From Polaromonas sp. (GTDB lineage Bacteria > Pseudomonadota > Gammaproteobacteria > Burkholderiales > Burkholderiaceae_C), in contig NZ_JAUYEY010000021.1 of NCBI RefSeq assembly GCF_030689685.1, positions 1 through 64,000 of the forward strand: a stretch of DNA of 64,000 nucleotides, written 5' to 3'. Made by a program: the position numbers and the translations under genes. Under the pieces are notes generated by a model, which ran no database searches, had not been told where the DNA came from, and saw nothing but the letters and a program-made list of their open reading frames with translations. Of this stretch, positions 42,877-52,299 are shown in pieces (position 1 is the stretch's first letter; each line of letters begins with the position of its first letter).

Positions 42877-43674
42877 ATGTTCACCGATTCCCATTGCCAT
42901 CTGAGCTTTCCCGAGCTTCAGGCCCAGTTGCCGCAGATCCGCGAAGCCATGGCCCAGGCCCAGGTCGACCGTGCCCTGTGCATCTGCACCACGCTCGAAG
43001 AGTTTGCATCCGTTCACATGCTGGCTACGACCTATGACAATTTCTGGTGCAGCGTCGGCGTCCATCCGGACAACGAAGGGGTGACCGAACCCAGCCTGGA
43101 CGACCTGGTGCGGCGCGCGGCCTTGCCCAAAGTGGTCGCCATCGGCGAAACCGGACTGGACTACTACCGCCTCGGGGAGCGCACCGTCGCCGACATGGCA
43201 TGGCAGCGTGAACGCTTTCGCACCCATATCCGCGCAGCGCGCCAGACGGGCAAACCGCTGGTGATCCACACTCGCAGCGCCTCGGTCGATACGCTGGCGA
43301 TCCTGAAGGAAGAGGGCAAAACGGCCGATGGAGCAGGGCGGGCCGGCGGGGTGTTTCACTGCTTCACTGAAACCGCCGAGGTGGCCCGGGCGGCGCTAGA
43401 CCTCGGCTTTTACATTTCGTTTTCCGGCATCCTGACCTTCAAGAATGCCGCCGATTTGCGCGAAGTCGCCCGTTTTGTGCCGCTGGACCGGACCCTGATC
43501 GAGACCGACAGCCCCTACCTGGCGCCCATGCCTTATCGCGGCAAAACCAACAACCCGTCCTATGTGCCCTATGTGGCCAAACAAGTGGCCGAGCTCAAGC
43601 AGGTGTCTGTGGAAACCATCGCCGAGGCCACCAGCCGCAATTTCGAGCACCTGTTTTTCGGGGTTATGTCATGA
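42877..43674 (+). CDS. TatD family metal-dependent hydrolase
   Basis: This is a 265-residue TIM-barrel deoxyribonuclease-type hydrolase. Metal ligands are visible in FTDSHCHLSF (HxH), AIGETGLDYYR (Glu), PLVIHTRSA (His), FHCFTE (His) and IETDSPYLAPMP (Asp). Length and motifs match TatD/YcfH proteins, which trim DNA ends and remove D-amino acids in other bacteria. The stop overlaps the start of the ankyrin-repeat gene (ATGA). Confidence 0.94.
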   Translation: MFTDSHCHLSFPELQAQLPQIREAMAQAQVDRALCICTTLEEFASVHMLATTYDNFWCSVGVHPDNEGVTEPSLDDLVRRAALPKVVAIGETGLDYYRLGERTVADMAWQRERFRTHIRAARQTGKPLVIHTRSASVDTLAILKEEGKTADGAGRAGGVFHCFTETAEVARAALDLGFYISFSGILTFKNAADLREVARFVPLDRTLIETDSPYLAPMPYRGKTNNPSYVPYVAKQVAELKQVSVETIAEATSRNFEHLFFGVMS

Positions 43675-44342
43675 AAAATTACTTCTCAAACTACATTAAA
43701 AATGCAGTCTATCTAATTGTTTTTTCTGGATATGTTTCAGCTTTCGCCGGTTCTTATGAAGACTTCTTCGTGGCTATCAAGCAGGACGATGCAGCCGTGA
43801 TCCGGCAACTGCTGGGACGTGGCTTCGATCCCAACACCATCGATCCCAAGGGCCAAAATGGGCTGTATCTTGCGCTGCAGGAGCCGTCGCCAAAAGTGAC
43901 ACAGGTTCTGGCCGAGTGGCCAAAAACCGATGTCAACCTGCTCAACGCCCAGGGCGAAAGCGTGCTGATGATTGCGGCTCTCAAGGGCAATGTGGAGGCT
44001 GCCGCCAGCCTGGTCAAACGCGATGCCGACGTCAACAAGACCGGCTGGGCGCCGCTGCACTACGCGGCCACCAGCGGCAGCCTGGCGATCCTGAGCCTGC
44101 TGCTGGACAATCATGCCTACATTGACGCCGAATCGCCGAACGGCTCGACGCCGCTGATGATGGCCGCGATGTACGGCACGCCGCAGGCCGTCAAGCTGTT
44201 GGTGGATGCTGGCGCCGATCCTTTGCTGAAAAACCAGCAAGGCCTGACCGCCATCGATTTCGCCCGCCGCGCCAGCCGCACAGAGTCCGTCGATTTGCTG
44301 GCCGCCGCCATCCGCAGCAAGCAGGCCACCGGCAAGTGGTAG
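43671..44342 (+). CDS. Secreted ankyrin-repeat protein
   Basis: This 223-residue protein has a cleavable-type signal segment (NAVYLIVFSGYVSAFA, about residues 10-25), so it is probably periplasmic. About five ankyrin repeats follow: QNGLYLALQEPSPKVTQVLA, QGESVLMIAALKGNVEAAAS, GWAPLHYAATSGSLAILSLL, NGSTPLMMAAMYGTPQAVKL, QGLTAIDFARRA. It is translationally coupled to the TatD-type gene. Partner proteins are unknown. Confidence 0.9.
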   Translation: MKNYFSNYIKNAVYLIVFSGYVSAFAGSYEDFFVAIKQDDAAVIRQLLGRGFDPNTIDPKGQNGLYLALQEPSPKVTQVLAEWPKTDVNLLNAQGESVLMIAALKGNVEAAASLVKRDADVNKTGWAPLHYAATSGSLAILSLLLDNHAYIDAESPNGSTPLMMAAMYGTPQAVKLLVDAGADPLLKNQQGLTAIDFARRASRTESVDLLAAAIRSKQATGKW

Positions 44343-44560
44343 CTGGCCGGACCGTCTGTGTTTGTCGGCCACGGCTGGGATCCAATGGGTCTGGATTTGA
44401 TTATTTATTAGATTCCACGATGTATATTATGTTAATTAATAATCAGATCACGATCAGGCGTCGCTCTGTGTCTGGCCTTATCGAGGGTCGGCAGGGATTC
44501 ATGTAAAAACCCGCAGAAACAGGCTTAAGTCCCTGTCATCATTGATTTTTTTGTCCCTTC

Positions 44561-44707
44561 TTAGCTGATTGACGCCTTCTGGCGTCGCGCGCCTCCTTCC
44601 CGACGTTGCGCGAGCAAATGCTGGCGAGCCAGTTCCGAGATCCGGTCCAATCTCGCCTTCAAGTCGTCGGTCCCGAGGGTGCAAGCGATGGGCTCTGTGC
44701 TGTTCAC
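44561..44707 (-). CDS. Short protein of the MerR-linked metal module, probably truncated
   Basis: From GTG 44707, which overlaps the preceding stop (GTGA), the frame encodes 48 residues: NSTEPIACTLGTDDLKARLD, RISELARQHLLAQRREG. I recall similar sequences from small proteins next to MerR-type metal genes that are about twice as long and end in a Cys-containing segment; that comparison is from memory. Here the frame continues into GARRQKASIS and stops, so the C-terminal half may be lost. It follows the small membrane protein gene on the same transcript. Confidence 0.6.
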   Translation of the reverse strand: MNSTEPIACTLGTDDLKARLDRISELARQHLLAQRREGGARRQKASIS

Positions 44708-45033
44708 GAGTTTTCCTTGGATTTGGGGGAGGAAGAGCAGCCGCAGCCGCTTCCTGCCGGAGCAGGCGAGGCTGCAGCAGTGCCGGAAGGTGCTGCGCAT
44801 GCAGTGGTGGCTTTGCGCTTTCGTTGCCACCAAATACCACCGCCCACCAGGACGGCAGCGACCAATCCCATTGCGGCCGTCGCCACTTCGCTGCCGAGGT
44901 TGAGGCCGTCCCAATCAATGCTGACGAGTCCCGCGACGGACAGGCCGCTGAGCAGCGGGATCGCCAGTGGGATGGTGCAGCAGGCGGCGCAGGCGCCGAC
45001 CACGCCCAGGGTCGCCAATGCAGGTTTTTTCAT
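44704..45033 (-). CDS. Small Cys-rich membrane protein under MerR-type control
   Basis: This 109-residue protein begins MKKPALATLGVVGACAACC. Its first helix contains the vicinal Cys motif CAACC, followed by TIPLAIPLLSGLSVAGL, a second helix (VATAAMGLVAAVLVGGGIWW), and a Cys-rich tail ending GSGCGCSSSP. The arrangement recalls MerT/MerC-type metal-binding membrane proteins, although it is not a clear member of either family. It is divergent from a MerR-family gene, and its promoter has the 19-bp spacer typical of MerR control. Metal specificity (Hg, As or other) is unknown. Confidence 0.8.
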   Translation of the reverse strand: MKKPALATLGVVGACAACCTIPLAIPLLSGLSVAGLVSIDWDGLNLGSEVATAAMGLVAAVLVGGGIWWQRKRKATTACAAPSGTAAASPAPAGSGCGCSSSPKSKENS

Positions 45034-45074
45034 TCGAGGTCCTTTAGCAATGCCGGGATCAATCCGGTACACTG

Positions 45075-45105
45075 ACTCTAAAACCTCAAGTAACTTGAGA
45101 TGCAA
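45075..45105 (-). promoter_or_regulatory. MerR-type promoter and operator
   Basis: Read on the minus strand, -35 TTGCAT (45100-45105) and -10 TAGAGT (45075-45080) are separated by 19 bases, the overlong spacer of MerR-activated promoters. The spacer holds a perfect 7-1-7 dyad, CTCAAGT-A-ACTTGAG (45085-45099), similar to the SoxR half-sites. The site faces the small membrane protein gene, and the regulator's start is only 10 bases beyond the -35. Confidence 0.75.
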
Positions 45106-45114
45106 GGACTATCG

Positions 45115-45579
45115 ATGAATAACCTACAGAACTCAGGGCAATTGACCATTGGCGCACTTGCACAGCGCACCGGTTTCAATGTCTCTGCCATCCGGTATTA
45201 CGAGGAAGTCGGGTTGATTCCGGAGGCAATGCGCCGCCCTAGCGGCCACCGCGTCTACTCCCCCGAAGTTCAGGAGGTGCTCACGCTGGTGAAGCATTGC
45301 AGGGATTTCGGGTTTTCGATTGAGGAGACACGCGCGATGGTGTCGCTGTCTACCAGCAATGACCGCGACTGCGCCGAGACGCGCGAAATCGCGCAGACGC
45401 ACCTGAATACCGTCAGGTTCAAACTTGCGGAGCTGCAGAATCTGGAGCGCAGTCTCTCCAAGTTCGTTCAGGCGTACACTGACCAATGTGTTGGCGGGCC
45501 GGCGCCGAAGTGCTCGATTCTGAAAGATCTCTCGGTCGCTGATTCCAAGCTGGCCGCTCCAGTTGGATGCTGCGGCTAG
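45115..45579 (+). CDS. MerR family metal-responsive regulator
   Basis: This 154-residue regulator has the MerR winged helix (LTIGALAQRTGFNVSAIRYY, EEVGLIPEAMRRPSGHRVYS), a coiled-coil dimer helix (about 85-125), and a C-terminal cysteine region, DQCVGGPAPKCSI then VGCCG. The Cys pair spacing (C-x7-C) and the terminal CC are compatible with thiol coordination of a soft metal or with redox sensing. ATG 45115 is chosen over 45100, which would lie in the -35. It is divergent from the membrane protein gene and is likely to activate it through the dyad at 45085-45099. Confidence 0.9.
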   Translation: MNNLQNSGQLTIGALAQRTGFNVSAIRYYEEVGLIPEAMRRPSGHRVYSPEVQEVLTLVKHCRDFGFSIEETRAMVSLSTSNDRDCAETREIAQTHLNTVRFKLAELQNLERSLSKFVQAYTDQCVGGPAPKCSILKDLSVADSKLAAPVGCCG

Positions 45580-45612
45580 CCGCTCACTTCCCCACCAATT
45601 CCTCACAACCAC

Positions 45613-46578
45613 ATGCAGCAACTCCGCGATTCCCTCGAAAGCCGCCAGATTTCCATCTACTTTGTGACGGTAGTCGTGGCTGCGATCATCGCGATCATGG
45701 TCGCACCAGCGACCACGGTCCTGGAAGTGGCGGTCAATCCGGCCCTCGCTTTCATGCTGTTCGTGACGTTTCTCCAAGTTCCCATCGCCGAACTCAAGAG
45801 GTCTTTCGGTAACGCGCGCTTTCTCGGAGCTCTTCTCGTCACGAATTTCGTTTTCATCCCGCTCCTTGCCGCACTGCTGCTGATATTCGGCCCCGCTGAC
45901 CCCCTGGTTCGTCTGGGAGTGCTGCTGGTGCTGCTCACGCCCTGCATCGACTACGTCGTCACCTTCTCCCACCTTGGCCGGGCGGACGCGCGCGCATTGC
46001 TGGCGGCGACTCCCATGCTTTTGATTGTTCAAATGCTCCTGCTTCCGGCATACCTGACGGTCTTCCTTGGGGAGAGTGCGAGCGGCCTGGTGCAGATGGG
46101 GCCGTTTGTCCATGCCTTTGTGTGGCTGATCGCGATACCGTTGCTGCTCGCAGCTTTCGTCCAGGTGTGGGCTTCTCGCCATGCAGCAGGCGCGAAGACG
46201 GCTGCGGTTCTGGGGGTTTTGCCAGTGCCCGCAACAGCGCTGGTGCTTTTCGTCGTGATCGCCGCTGTCGTTCCGCAGATCGGACCTGCATTGGAGATCG
46301 TGCTTCGCGTGGCGCCCTTGTACCTCGCATTTGCCGTGCTTGCGCCAATGGTCGGCTGGTTAGTCGCGCGAGCCTTTCGGCTGGAGACTACTCTGGCCCG
46401 TTCGGTCGCCTTCAGCGCGGGGACTCGAAACTCCCTGGTTGTGTTGCCCCTGGCGCTTTCAGTTCCAGGTGCGATCCCCGTACTGCCAGCAGTGATCGTC
46501 GCGCAGACGCTGGTTGAGTTGATGGCCGAGCTGGTTTACGTGCGGGTCATGCCGAAGTTGAGAGCGAGACAAGCTTAA
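45613..46578 (+). CDS. ACR3/bile acid:sodium symporter-like permease
   Basis: This 321-residue membrane protein has about ten helices and belongs to the BART superfamily (bile acid/sodium and ACR3 arsenite permeases). The segment LLTPCIDYVVTFSHLGRADA resembles the ACR3 motif around its essential Cys. A second half with SAGTRNSLVVLPLALSVPGA follows. It begins 34 bases after the MerR-type gene on the same strand. Arsenite or another oxyanion is plausible, but no arsC or arsR is present to confirm it. Confidence 0.85.
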   Translation: MQQLRDSLESRQISIYFVTVVVAAIIAIMVAPATTVLEVAVNPALAFMLFVTFLQVPIAELKRSFGNARFLGALLVTNFVFIPLLAALLLIFGPADPLVRLGVLLVLLTPCIDYVVTFSHLGRADARALLAATPMLLIVQMLLLPAYLTVFLGESASGLVQMGPFVHAFVWLIAIPLLLAAFVQVWASRHAAGAKTAAVLGVLPVPATALVLFVVIAAVVPQIGPALEIVLRVAPLYLAFAVLAPMVGWLVARAFRLETTLARSVAFSAGTRNSLVVLPLALSVPGAIPVLPAVIVAQTLVELMAELVYVRVMPKLRARQA

Positions 46579-46659
46579 GCTTTGGACCGCCAGCGGGGCC
46601 TTTTGCATTCCACGGCTTGAATTGACGTCTCGGGACTGAGAGAGCATTTTCCAACTCCT

Positions 46660-49653
46660 CTATGCCTCCATCGGGATGATGGTGGCGTCGAAGTTCAAAG
46701 GACCGATCTTGCGCCGGAAGTCCAGCGTGTAGTCCCCAAAGCGATTGATGTGCGCCGTCCGAAACGGCGCCAGGCCTGCCAGGATCTCCAACGTGATCTC
46801 CGTCCCCTCGTCGCGAAGCTCCTGCAGAACCCGCGTCATGCCGACCACGTTGTGCAGAATGATCATGTTGGCCACCAGGTGGTTGTACTTGATCACCTTG
46901 CGTTGCTCATGCCGGATGTTCTCGGCAATGATCCCCTCTCCCCCAAAAAATGACCACTGGGCAAACCCGTTGAACTGCTCACTCTTATTGGTTTCGGCAT
47001 GGATCACCTTGCGCAGCCCGACATCGCCGATGTAGCTCAGCAGGAACATGGTCCGGATGACCTTGCCGAGTTCCACAAACGCGAAATACAGCTTGTTCTT
47101 GCGGCTGTAGGTGCCTAGCCGGCGCAGGATGGCCGACGGCGTGATCTTGCCGGTCTTGATGGAAACCGCCACCCGAAGCATTGCCGGCAAATGCAATTCA
47201 ATCAGCCGCCAGTCGATCACGTCGCTGAACAGTGCATTGATGTTTCGGTAAGCATTGCCCGGCTCCGGGCGATGGAATTTAAGGTCCTGGATACCCCGGA
47301 TGCGCGGCATGAGCTGGATGCCCAGGAGGTGCGCCAGCGCGAAGACCGGGTAACTCTGGGCCTGCGTGTCCCCATGGATCGTGTCCGGCCGGATGTCCGA
47401 TTCGTTGGTCATCAGCCCATCCAGGATGTGGATGCCCTCATAGGTGCCGCAGGAAATGAAATGGCTGAACAGCGCGATGAACTTGTCGGACACATGGTAG
47501 TAGCCGATGCCGCCGTACCCGCCATAGCGAATATGGTGCTCCGACAGCAAGTTTTGCTCGTAAAGATTCCACTTGGTGCCGTCGGCCGATGCGTGCTTGC
47601 CGGTGCCCCAGTAGCCTGGCAGTTCAAACTTGTTGTACGCGTTGATCACCTTGACGATGGCCTTATCCAGAAGGTCCTCGCTGACGTATTTCAGATTCAG
47701 CCAGGAAATCTGCCGGCGGCTCAACCCTTTGATGGATTTGGCGGTCTGCACCGGCCCCAGGTTGCAGCCGTAGCAAAACAGCGTCGTGATGACGCGCATG
47801 CGCAGGTCCTCCAGGCGGCTGTCCGTCCCGGCCAGCGGCCGGAACAGCTTGTGCAGATCCAGCCAGCGCTCGGTGTCGATCATGACATCCACGATGCTCG
47901 CCGCCTCCATGCGCTCGGTGATCAGCGCGTCGATCCGCGCGGCCGCCTCGACGATTTCTGAGCGCGGCGGTTTCCGCAGGATCAGGCGGCCGTCGACGAT
48001 CTCGGCATGGGCGTTTTCCGGAAAAGTGGCGTCGATGTCCCGGGCCCGCTGAGCCATGGCCGATTTGAGCATTGCCACAAAGATGCTGGGATCTGTCTCG
48101 ATGCCGGTGACCTGTCCATAGTCGCCCACCTCTTTTTCAAAGGTCTCGTCATCGACCAGCTGCTCGCGGTAGTCGTCATAGCGCTCGCCGTACTTGATGA
48201 AGAGATCGCCCGACTTCAGGTCGTCCTTGACCGCATGCATGACCGCCAGCTCAAAATACCGGCGGTGTACAGCCTCCGCCCGGCCCTTGCCTGACGGCCT
48301 GACCAGCACCAACTTCTTCCACTGAGCTGACATCCAGCGGAGATCCTTGTCTTCCCTCAGGCCCAGCATGTCCAACAGGACAATGTCCGAACGGTTATCG
48401 CGCAGCCTGTAAAGGGCCTCGATCAGCCGCTCCACCACCTGGTCCTCGCTACTGGCCTTGGGTGAGGCGATGCCGATGCAGTTGAGCAGCTGGGCCCGGA
48501 CCATCTTGTAGGGCTGCAGCAGGAAAGGCAGGTGGTTCCGGCCGGCATAGGCCAGATGCTGCTCGCATTCGTTCAGCAGCTCGTCCACGTCGGCCACCAG
48601 GGTCGTGCCGATGGCGTCCACGCGCTGGGTGTCCGTCCCCTCCAGCTGGTAAGCGCTCAGGATGTCTTTGAGCTGGCCAACCAGCATGTCGGTTTTCTGG
48701 ACCCGATCCTGCTGGAAGGAGAGCAGTTTCTGTCTGGCATTGTTTTCCAGGTTCTGCATGAGGCGAATAAACAGGTCCGCGGCATCATCCAGCGACTGGG
48801 CATGCTGCGCCCGGATGAAGATCACCGCCAGGGCGTACCGCTTTTGCGGTTTGAGCTCGGCCATCTCGGTCGCATTGAGGGCGCGCGCCAGGTGCCGGAA
48901 CTGTTTGAGCTTGGGCACCGGCACGTCGGGTTTAGGAAGCTGCTCCACCAGGTACTGCAAGCGCCGGATGTGCTGGATGTAGGTGCGCGTTTCCTTGTTG
49001 GTCGGCCGCTTGGGTTCGCGCTTGAGCATTTGCCAGGGAGAAATCGACTCGCCCGTGGCGGTTTTAAGCAAACTGTCGATCAAGGCCCGCGTATGGGTTG
49101 TCAGCTGGTTGGTAATTGCGGAGAAATACCGGTTATTGCTCTTTTCCCGGGCCCGAAACGCCATCCGGTCCAGCGTCGAGAAGGCAGGCAGCTCGTAGCG
49201 ATGGTGGACCAGCTCCTCCAGCATCACGTTGATGATGTCGGCCACCGCGTGTTTGGTCTCGGCCGCCGTGTCGGCCACGACCTCCAGCCAAGCGTGGCCT
49301 GCCGGGTTCAGGGGTTTGACATTGAGGTGCCGGCGCAAAGCCGTGAAAAGCGCCGTCCGCGAGCCTGAGGCCTCGAAGCGCTTGAGGTCCGCCGCCGTGG
49401 GCGTCCGAACCACGCCTACCTGCTGCGCAATGTGCTCCCGGATCACTGGCGGCACCTCGGCCAAGGGGATGAAATAGCCCAGGCGCTGGAAGACCTTCAG
49501 GTGGATCAGCGCCGCCATGCGCGGCAAGGCGTGCTTGCCGATGCCGGCAGCCAGGCGTTGCTCATCCTCGGTCGGCGTGTAAAGCTCCGCCAACTCTCGG
49601 GGTGTCGGATCGGGTTTCAGGCTTGGATAGGCCGTCTCATGGAGCGTGGTCAT
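46660..49653 (-). CDS. tnpA: Tn3 family transposase
   Basis: This 997-residue DDE transposase has the full length of the Tn3 family. The N-terminal DNA-binding part includes YTPTEDEQRLAAGIGKHALP and YFIPLAEVPPVIREHIAQQV. The catalytic half shows YWGTGKHASADGTKWNLYEQ (first Asp), GGYGGIGYYHVSDKFIALFS, and HGDTQAQSYPVFALAHLLGI, LMPRIRGIQDLKFHRPE (second Asp region). The Glu segment near LRDEGTEI or FGGEGIIAENIRHEQ follows. The frame is intact, so it may be active. Confidence 0.95.
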   Translation of the reverse strand: MTTLHETAYPSLKPDPTPRELAELYTPTEDEQRLAAGIGKHALPRMAALIHLKVFQRLGYFIPLAEVPPVIREHIAQQVGVVRTPTAADLKRFEASGSRTALFTALRRHLNVKPLNPAGHAWLEVVADTAAETKHAVADIINVMLEELVHHRYELPAFSTLDRMAFRAREKSNNRYFSAITNQLTTHTRALIDSLLKTATGESISPWQMLKREPKRPTNKETRTYIQHIRRLQYLVEQLPKPDVPVPKLKQFRHLARALNATEMAELKPQKRYALAVIFIRAQHAQSLDDAADLFIRLMQNLENNARQKLLSFQQDRVQKTDMLVGQLKDILSAYQLEGTDTQRVDAIGTTLVADVDELLNECEQHLAYAGRNHLPFLLQPYKMVRAQLLNCIGIASPKASSEDQVVERLIEALYRLRDNRSDIVLLDMLGLREDKDLRWMSAQWKKLVLVRPSGKGRAEAVHRRYFELAVMHAVKDDLKSGDLFIKYGERYDDYREQLVDDETFEKEVGDYGQVTGIETDPSIFVAMLKSAMAQRARDIDATFPENAHAEIVDGRLILRKPPRSEIVEAAARIDALITERMEAASIVDVMIDTERWLDLHKLFRPLAGTDSRLEDLRMRVITTLFCYGCNLGPVQTAKSIKGLSRRQISWLNLKYVSEDLLDKAIVKVINAYNKFELPGYWGTGKHASADGTKWNLYEQNLLSEHHIRYGGYGGIGYYHVSDKFIALFSHFISCGTYEGIHILDGLMTNESDIRPDTIHGDTQAQSYPVFALAHLLGIQLMPRIRGIQDLKFHRPEPGNAYRNINALFSDVIDWRLIELHLPAMLRVAVSIKTGKITPSAILRRLGTYSRKNKLYFAFVELGKVIRTMFLLSYIGDVGLRKVIHAETNKSEQFNGFAQWSFFGGEGIIAENIRHEQRKVIKYNHLVANMIILHNVVGMTRVLQELRDEGTEITLEILAGLAPFRTAHINRFGDYTLDFRRKIGPLNFDATIIPMEA

Positions 49654-49695
49654 TCGCGGGGACTACCCCGCCTGGCGGCTTTGCTACCCATCGCC

Positions 49696-50991
49696 TCAAT
49701 CCCAATAGGTGTCGGTGGCGGGTTCGTGAAACGAGGTTTCCAGCAGGCACTGGTTGTCCTCGGCGATGCGGTACATATCATCCAGCAGCGTGGCGATCAC
49801 CTCGTCCAGCAAGTCGCGGGACAGGTAGGGAACCGCCAGCTCGTAGAGCGTGCCCTCGGTGTTCAGGCGTTGCATGGCAAAACGCTCGAAGCAGGTCTGT
49901 TCGATCAGCCGGTGGCCGCGGGCCAGGCCGCGCGACTGCTTGCTGAAGCGGGCCAGCACCATCGTGACGCGCAGGACCGCCACGGTCGTCGTCCCTTCGG
50001 CCTGTTCGGTCAGCAGCAACAAAGGCGGCGGTGGCTGCGAAACTGCCGGAGCCAGGGCTGGCAGGCCCTGCTCGAAGCGGGCTTGCAGGCTAGCGTCCGT
50101 CGCATCCAGGTAGCGCATGGCCGATTTGACGTCCTTCCAGCCGACGTATTCCATCAGCTCCTTGATGTCCCAGCCGCTGGCGCGGGCCCAGCCGGCAAAG
50201 CCGCGGCGCATGGAGTGGCTGCTGTAGTCCTCGGGCGACTCGACACCGGCTTCGGCGAACAGGCTCCGCAGCAAGGGAATCAGGCTGTTGGCATGCAGGC
50301 TTTCGTCGGCGACATGGCCCCAACGGTCGATCTTGCGGAACACCGGACCCTCGGTCAAACCGGCCAGGCTGACCCACGCATTGAAGGCGGTCACGGGACA
50401 CAGACGGGACAAGGCTGGGCAATGGTAGATCCGGCCCTGCAGCTGCCTGTCGCCTTTGCTGCGGCCCAGGTAGCAGGCCATACCCTGGCCGGGGGTGACT
50501 TCGGTGTTTTCAACGCGCAGGTTGACGAGTTCATCGGAGCGAAAGCCGCGCCAAAACCCCAGCAGCATCAAGCTGCGGTCGCGTGTATGGCGCAGTAAGG
50601 CCGGCCGGTCGCCGGAGCGTTGGGCGTTGCCGATGGCGGCATCGAGCCACTGGTCGACCTGCTGGAGCATCGCCAGTTCCAGGGGCCGCGCGCGCTTTTC
50701 TGGCACCGCGTGAATTGAGCGAATGCCTTTGAGGACTTGGCGCACCAAGGGCGACTTGGTAGGGTCTGCAAAACCTTGGTCAGTATGCCAACGGGACAGC
50801 GCTGCCAGCCTCTGGCGAAGGGTGTTGATGGCCAGTGAGCTCGCATGGTCGGCCAAATAGCGGGAGATGGCGTCAGCGGTGGAAGGCAGCAGGCCTTTCC
50901 ACTCGATCTCGAAATGGCGAATGGCGGATGCGTAACTCCGGCGCGTGTTGTCGCGCTCGGCCGCCTCAATATATTGGGCAAGACGGTTCAT
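49696..50991 (-). CDS. TnpI-type tyrosine recombinase
   Basis: This is a 431-residue site-specific recombinase of the phage-integrase fold. An N-terminal SAM-like domain contains YIEAAERDNTRRSYASAIRH. Catalytic residues are Arg in FWRGFRSDELVNLR, His and Arg in SSHSMRRGFAGWA, Trp in YVGWKDVKSA, and Tyr in AMRYLDATDA. About 110 extra C-terminal residues (from SLQARFEQGLPALAP) have no counterpart in small TnpI proteins and may be an accessory domain. Start ATG 50991 (MNRLAQYIEAAERDN) is preferred. It lies 42 bases before tnpA and probably resolves cointegrates. Confidence 0.88.
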   Translation of the reverse strand: MNRLAQYIEAAERDNTRRSYASAIRHFEIEWKGLLPSTADAISRYLADHASSLAINTLRQRLAALSRWHTDQGFADPTKSPLVRQVLKGIRSIHAVPEKRARPLELAMLQQVDQWLDAAIGNAQRSGDRPALLRHTRDRSLMLLGFWRGFRSDELVNLRVENTEVTPGQGMACYLGRSKGDRQLQGRIYHCPALSRLCPVTAFNAWVSLAGLTEGPVFRKIDRWGHVADESLHANSLIPLLRSLFAEAGVESPEDYSSHSMRRGFAGWARASGWDIKELMEYVGWKDVKSAMRYLDATDASLQARFEQGLPALAPAVSQPPPPLLLLTEQAEGTTTVAVLRVTMVLARFSKQSRGLARGHRLIEQTCFERFAMQRLNTEGTLYELAVPYLSRDLLDEVIATLLDDMYRIAEDNQCLLETSFHEPATDTYWD

Positions 50992-51140
50992 GTCATTGTT
51001 TGGGCGTGCTTTTCTCAAACAGCCTCAAGGTGAAGATATTTGACATCTGCGGGGAGGTAGAGACTTTGAGCGAGATTACATGATTTGGCACGGCCCTGAA
51101 GACAATCTTGCGTGTCATACGCCGCGGTATAGGCGCGGAA

Positions 51141-51557
51141 TCATGGAGTGGTGTCAGGCTCGGTAATAAAGCCAATCTTGCGCAGTCCGGAGACTTGGGC
51201 CGCCGCCATGGCCTGGGCCACACGTTCATAACGCACGGCCTTGTCGCCGCGGATGTGCAACTCGGGCTGCGGGTTCTGCGCAGCGGCCGCCTGCATGCGT
51301 GGGGCCAGTTCCCTGTCTTCTATCGGTGCTTCGTTGATGTAGTAGGTGCCCTGGGCGTCCACCGTCAGGCGCACGGTTTCGGGCTTGGTGTCCTGCGCCT
51401 CGTTGGTCGCGCGCGGCAAGTCGATGTTGACCGCGTGTTTCATCACCGGCACGGTGATGATGAAGATGATCAGCAAGACCAGCATCACGTCCACCAAAGG
51501 CGTCATGTTGATCTCGTTCATGACATCGTCGGTGTCGTCCTGTGTTCCAAAAGCCAT
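51141..51557 (-). CDS. exbD: Biopolymer transport protein ExbD
   Basis: This 138-residue inner-membrane protein is a proton-channel partner of ExbB and TonB. The single helix carries the essential Asp in NMTPLVDVMLVLLIIFIITV (Asp near residue 23). The periplasmic domain follows. It is the last gene of a minus-strand tonB-exbB-exbD run with gaps of 3 and 25 bases. The set would energise outer-membrane receptors such as the one starting at 63648. Confidence 0.94.
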   Translation of the reverse strand: MAFGTQDDTDDVMNEINMTPLVDVMLVLLIIFIITVPVMKHAVNIDLPRATNEAQDTKPETVRLTVDAQGTYYINEAPIEDRELAPRMQAAAAQNPQPELHIRGDKAVRYERVAQAMAAAQVSGLRKIGFITEPDTTP

Positions 51558-51582
51558 GGTGAGGTCCTGTTCAGTTTCGGTG

Positions 51583-52296
<714 letters not shown>

Positions 52297-52299
52297 TTA

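Larger units (their letters stand above)
46579..51140. mobile_element. Tn3-family transposon region, ends not located
   Basis: The tnpI-tnpA order on one strand is that of Tn4430-like Tn3-family elements. I searched the flanks at 46579-46659 and 50992-51140 by eye and found no convincing 38-bp terminal inverted repeat or 5-bp target duplication. The left end might lie beyond the ACR3/MerR genes. The adjacent GC-rich metal genes could be cargo, but this is unproven. Confidence 0.65.

Noticed and set aside
46595-46640. GGGGCC... as the left end of the Tn3 element
   Set aside because: No inverse partner was found upstream of the recombinase gene, so the end is left undefined.
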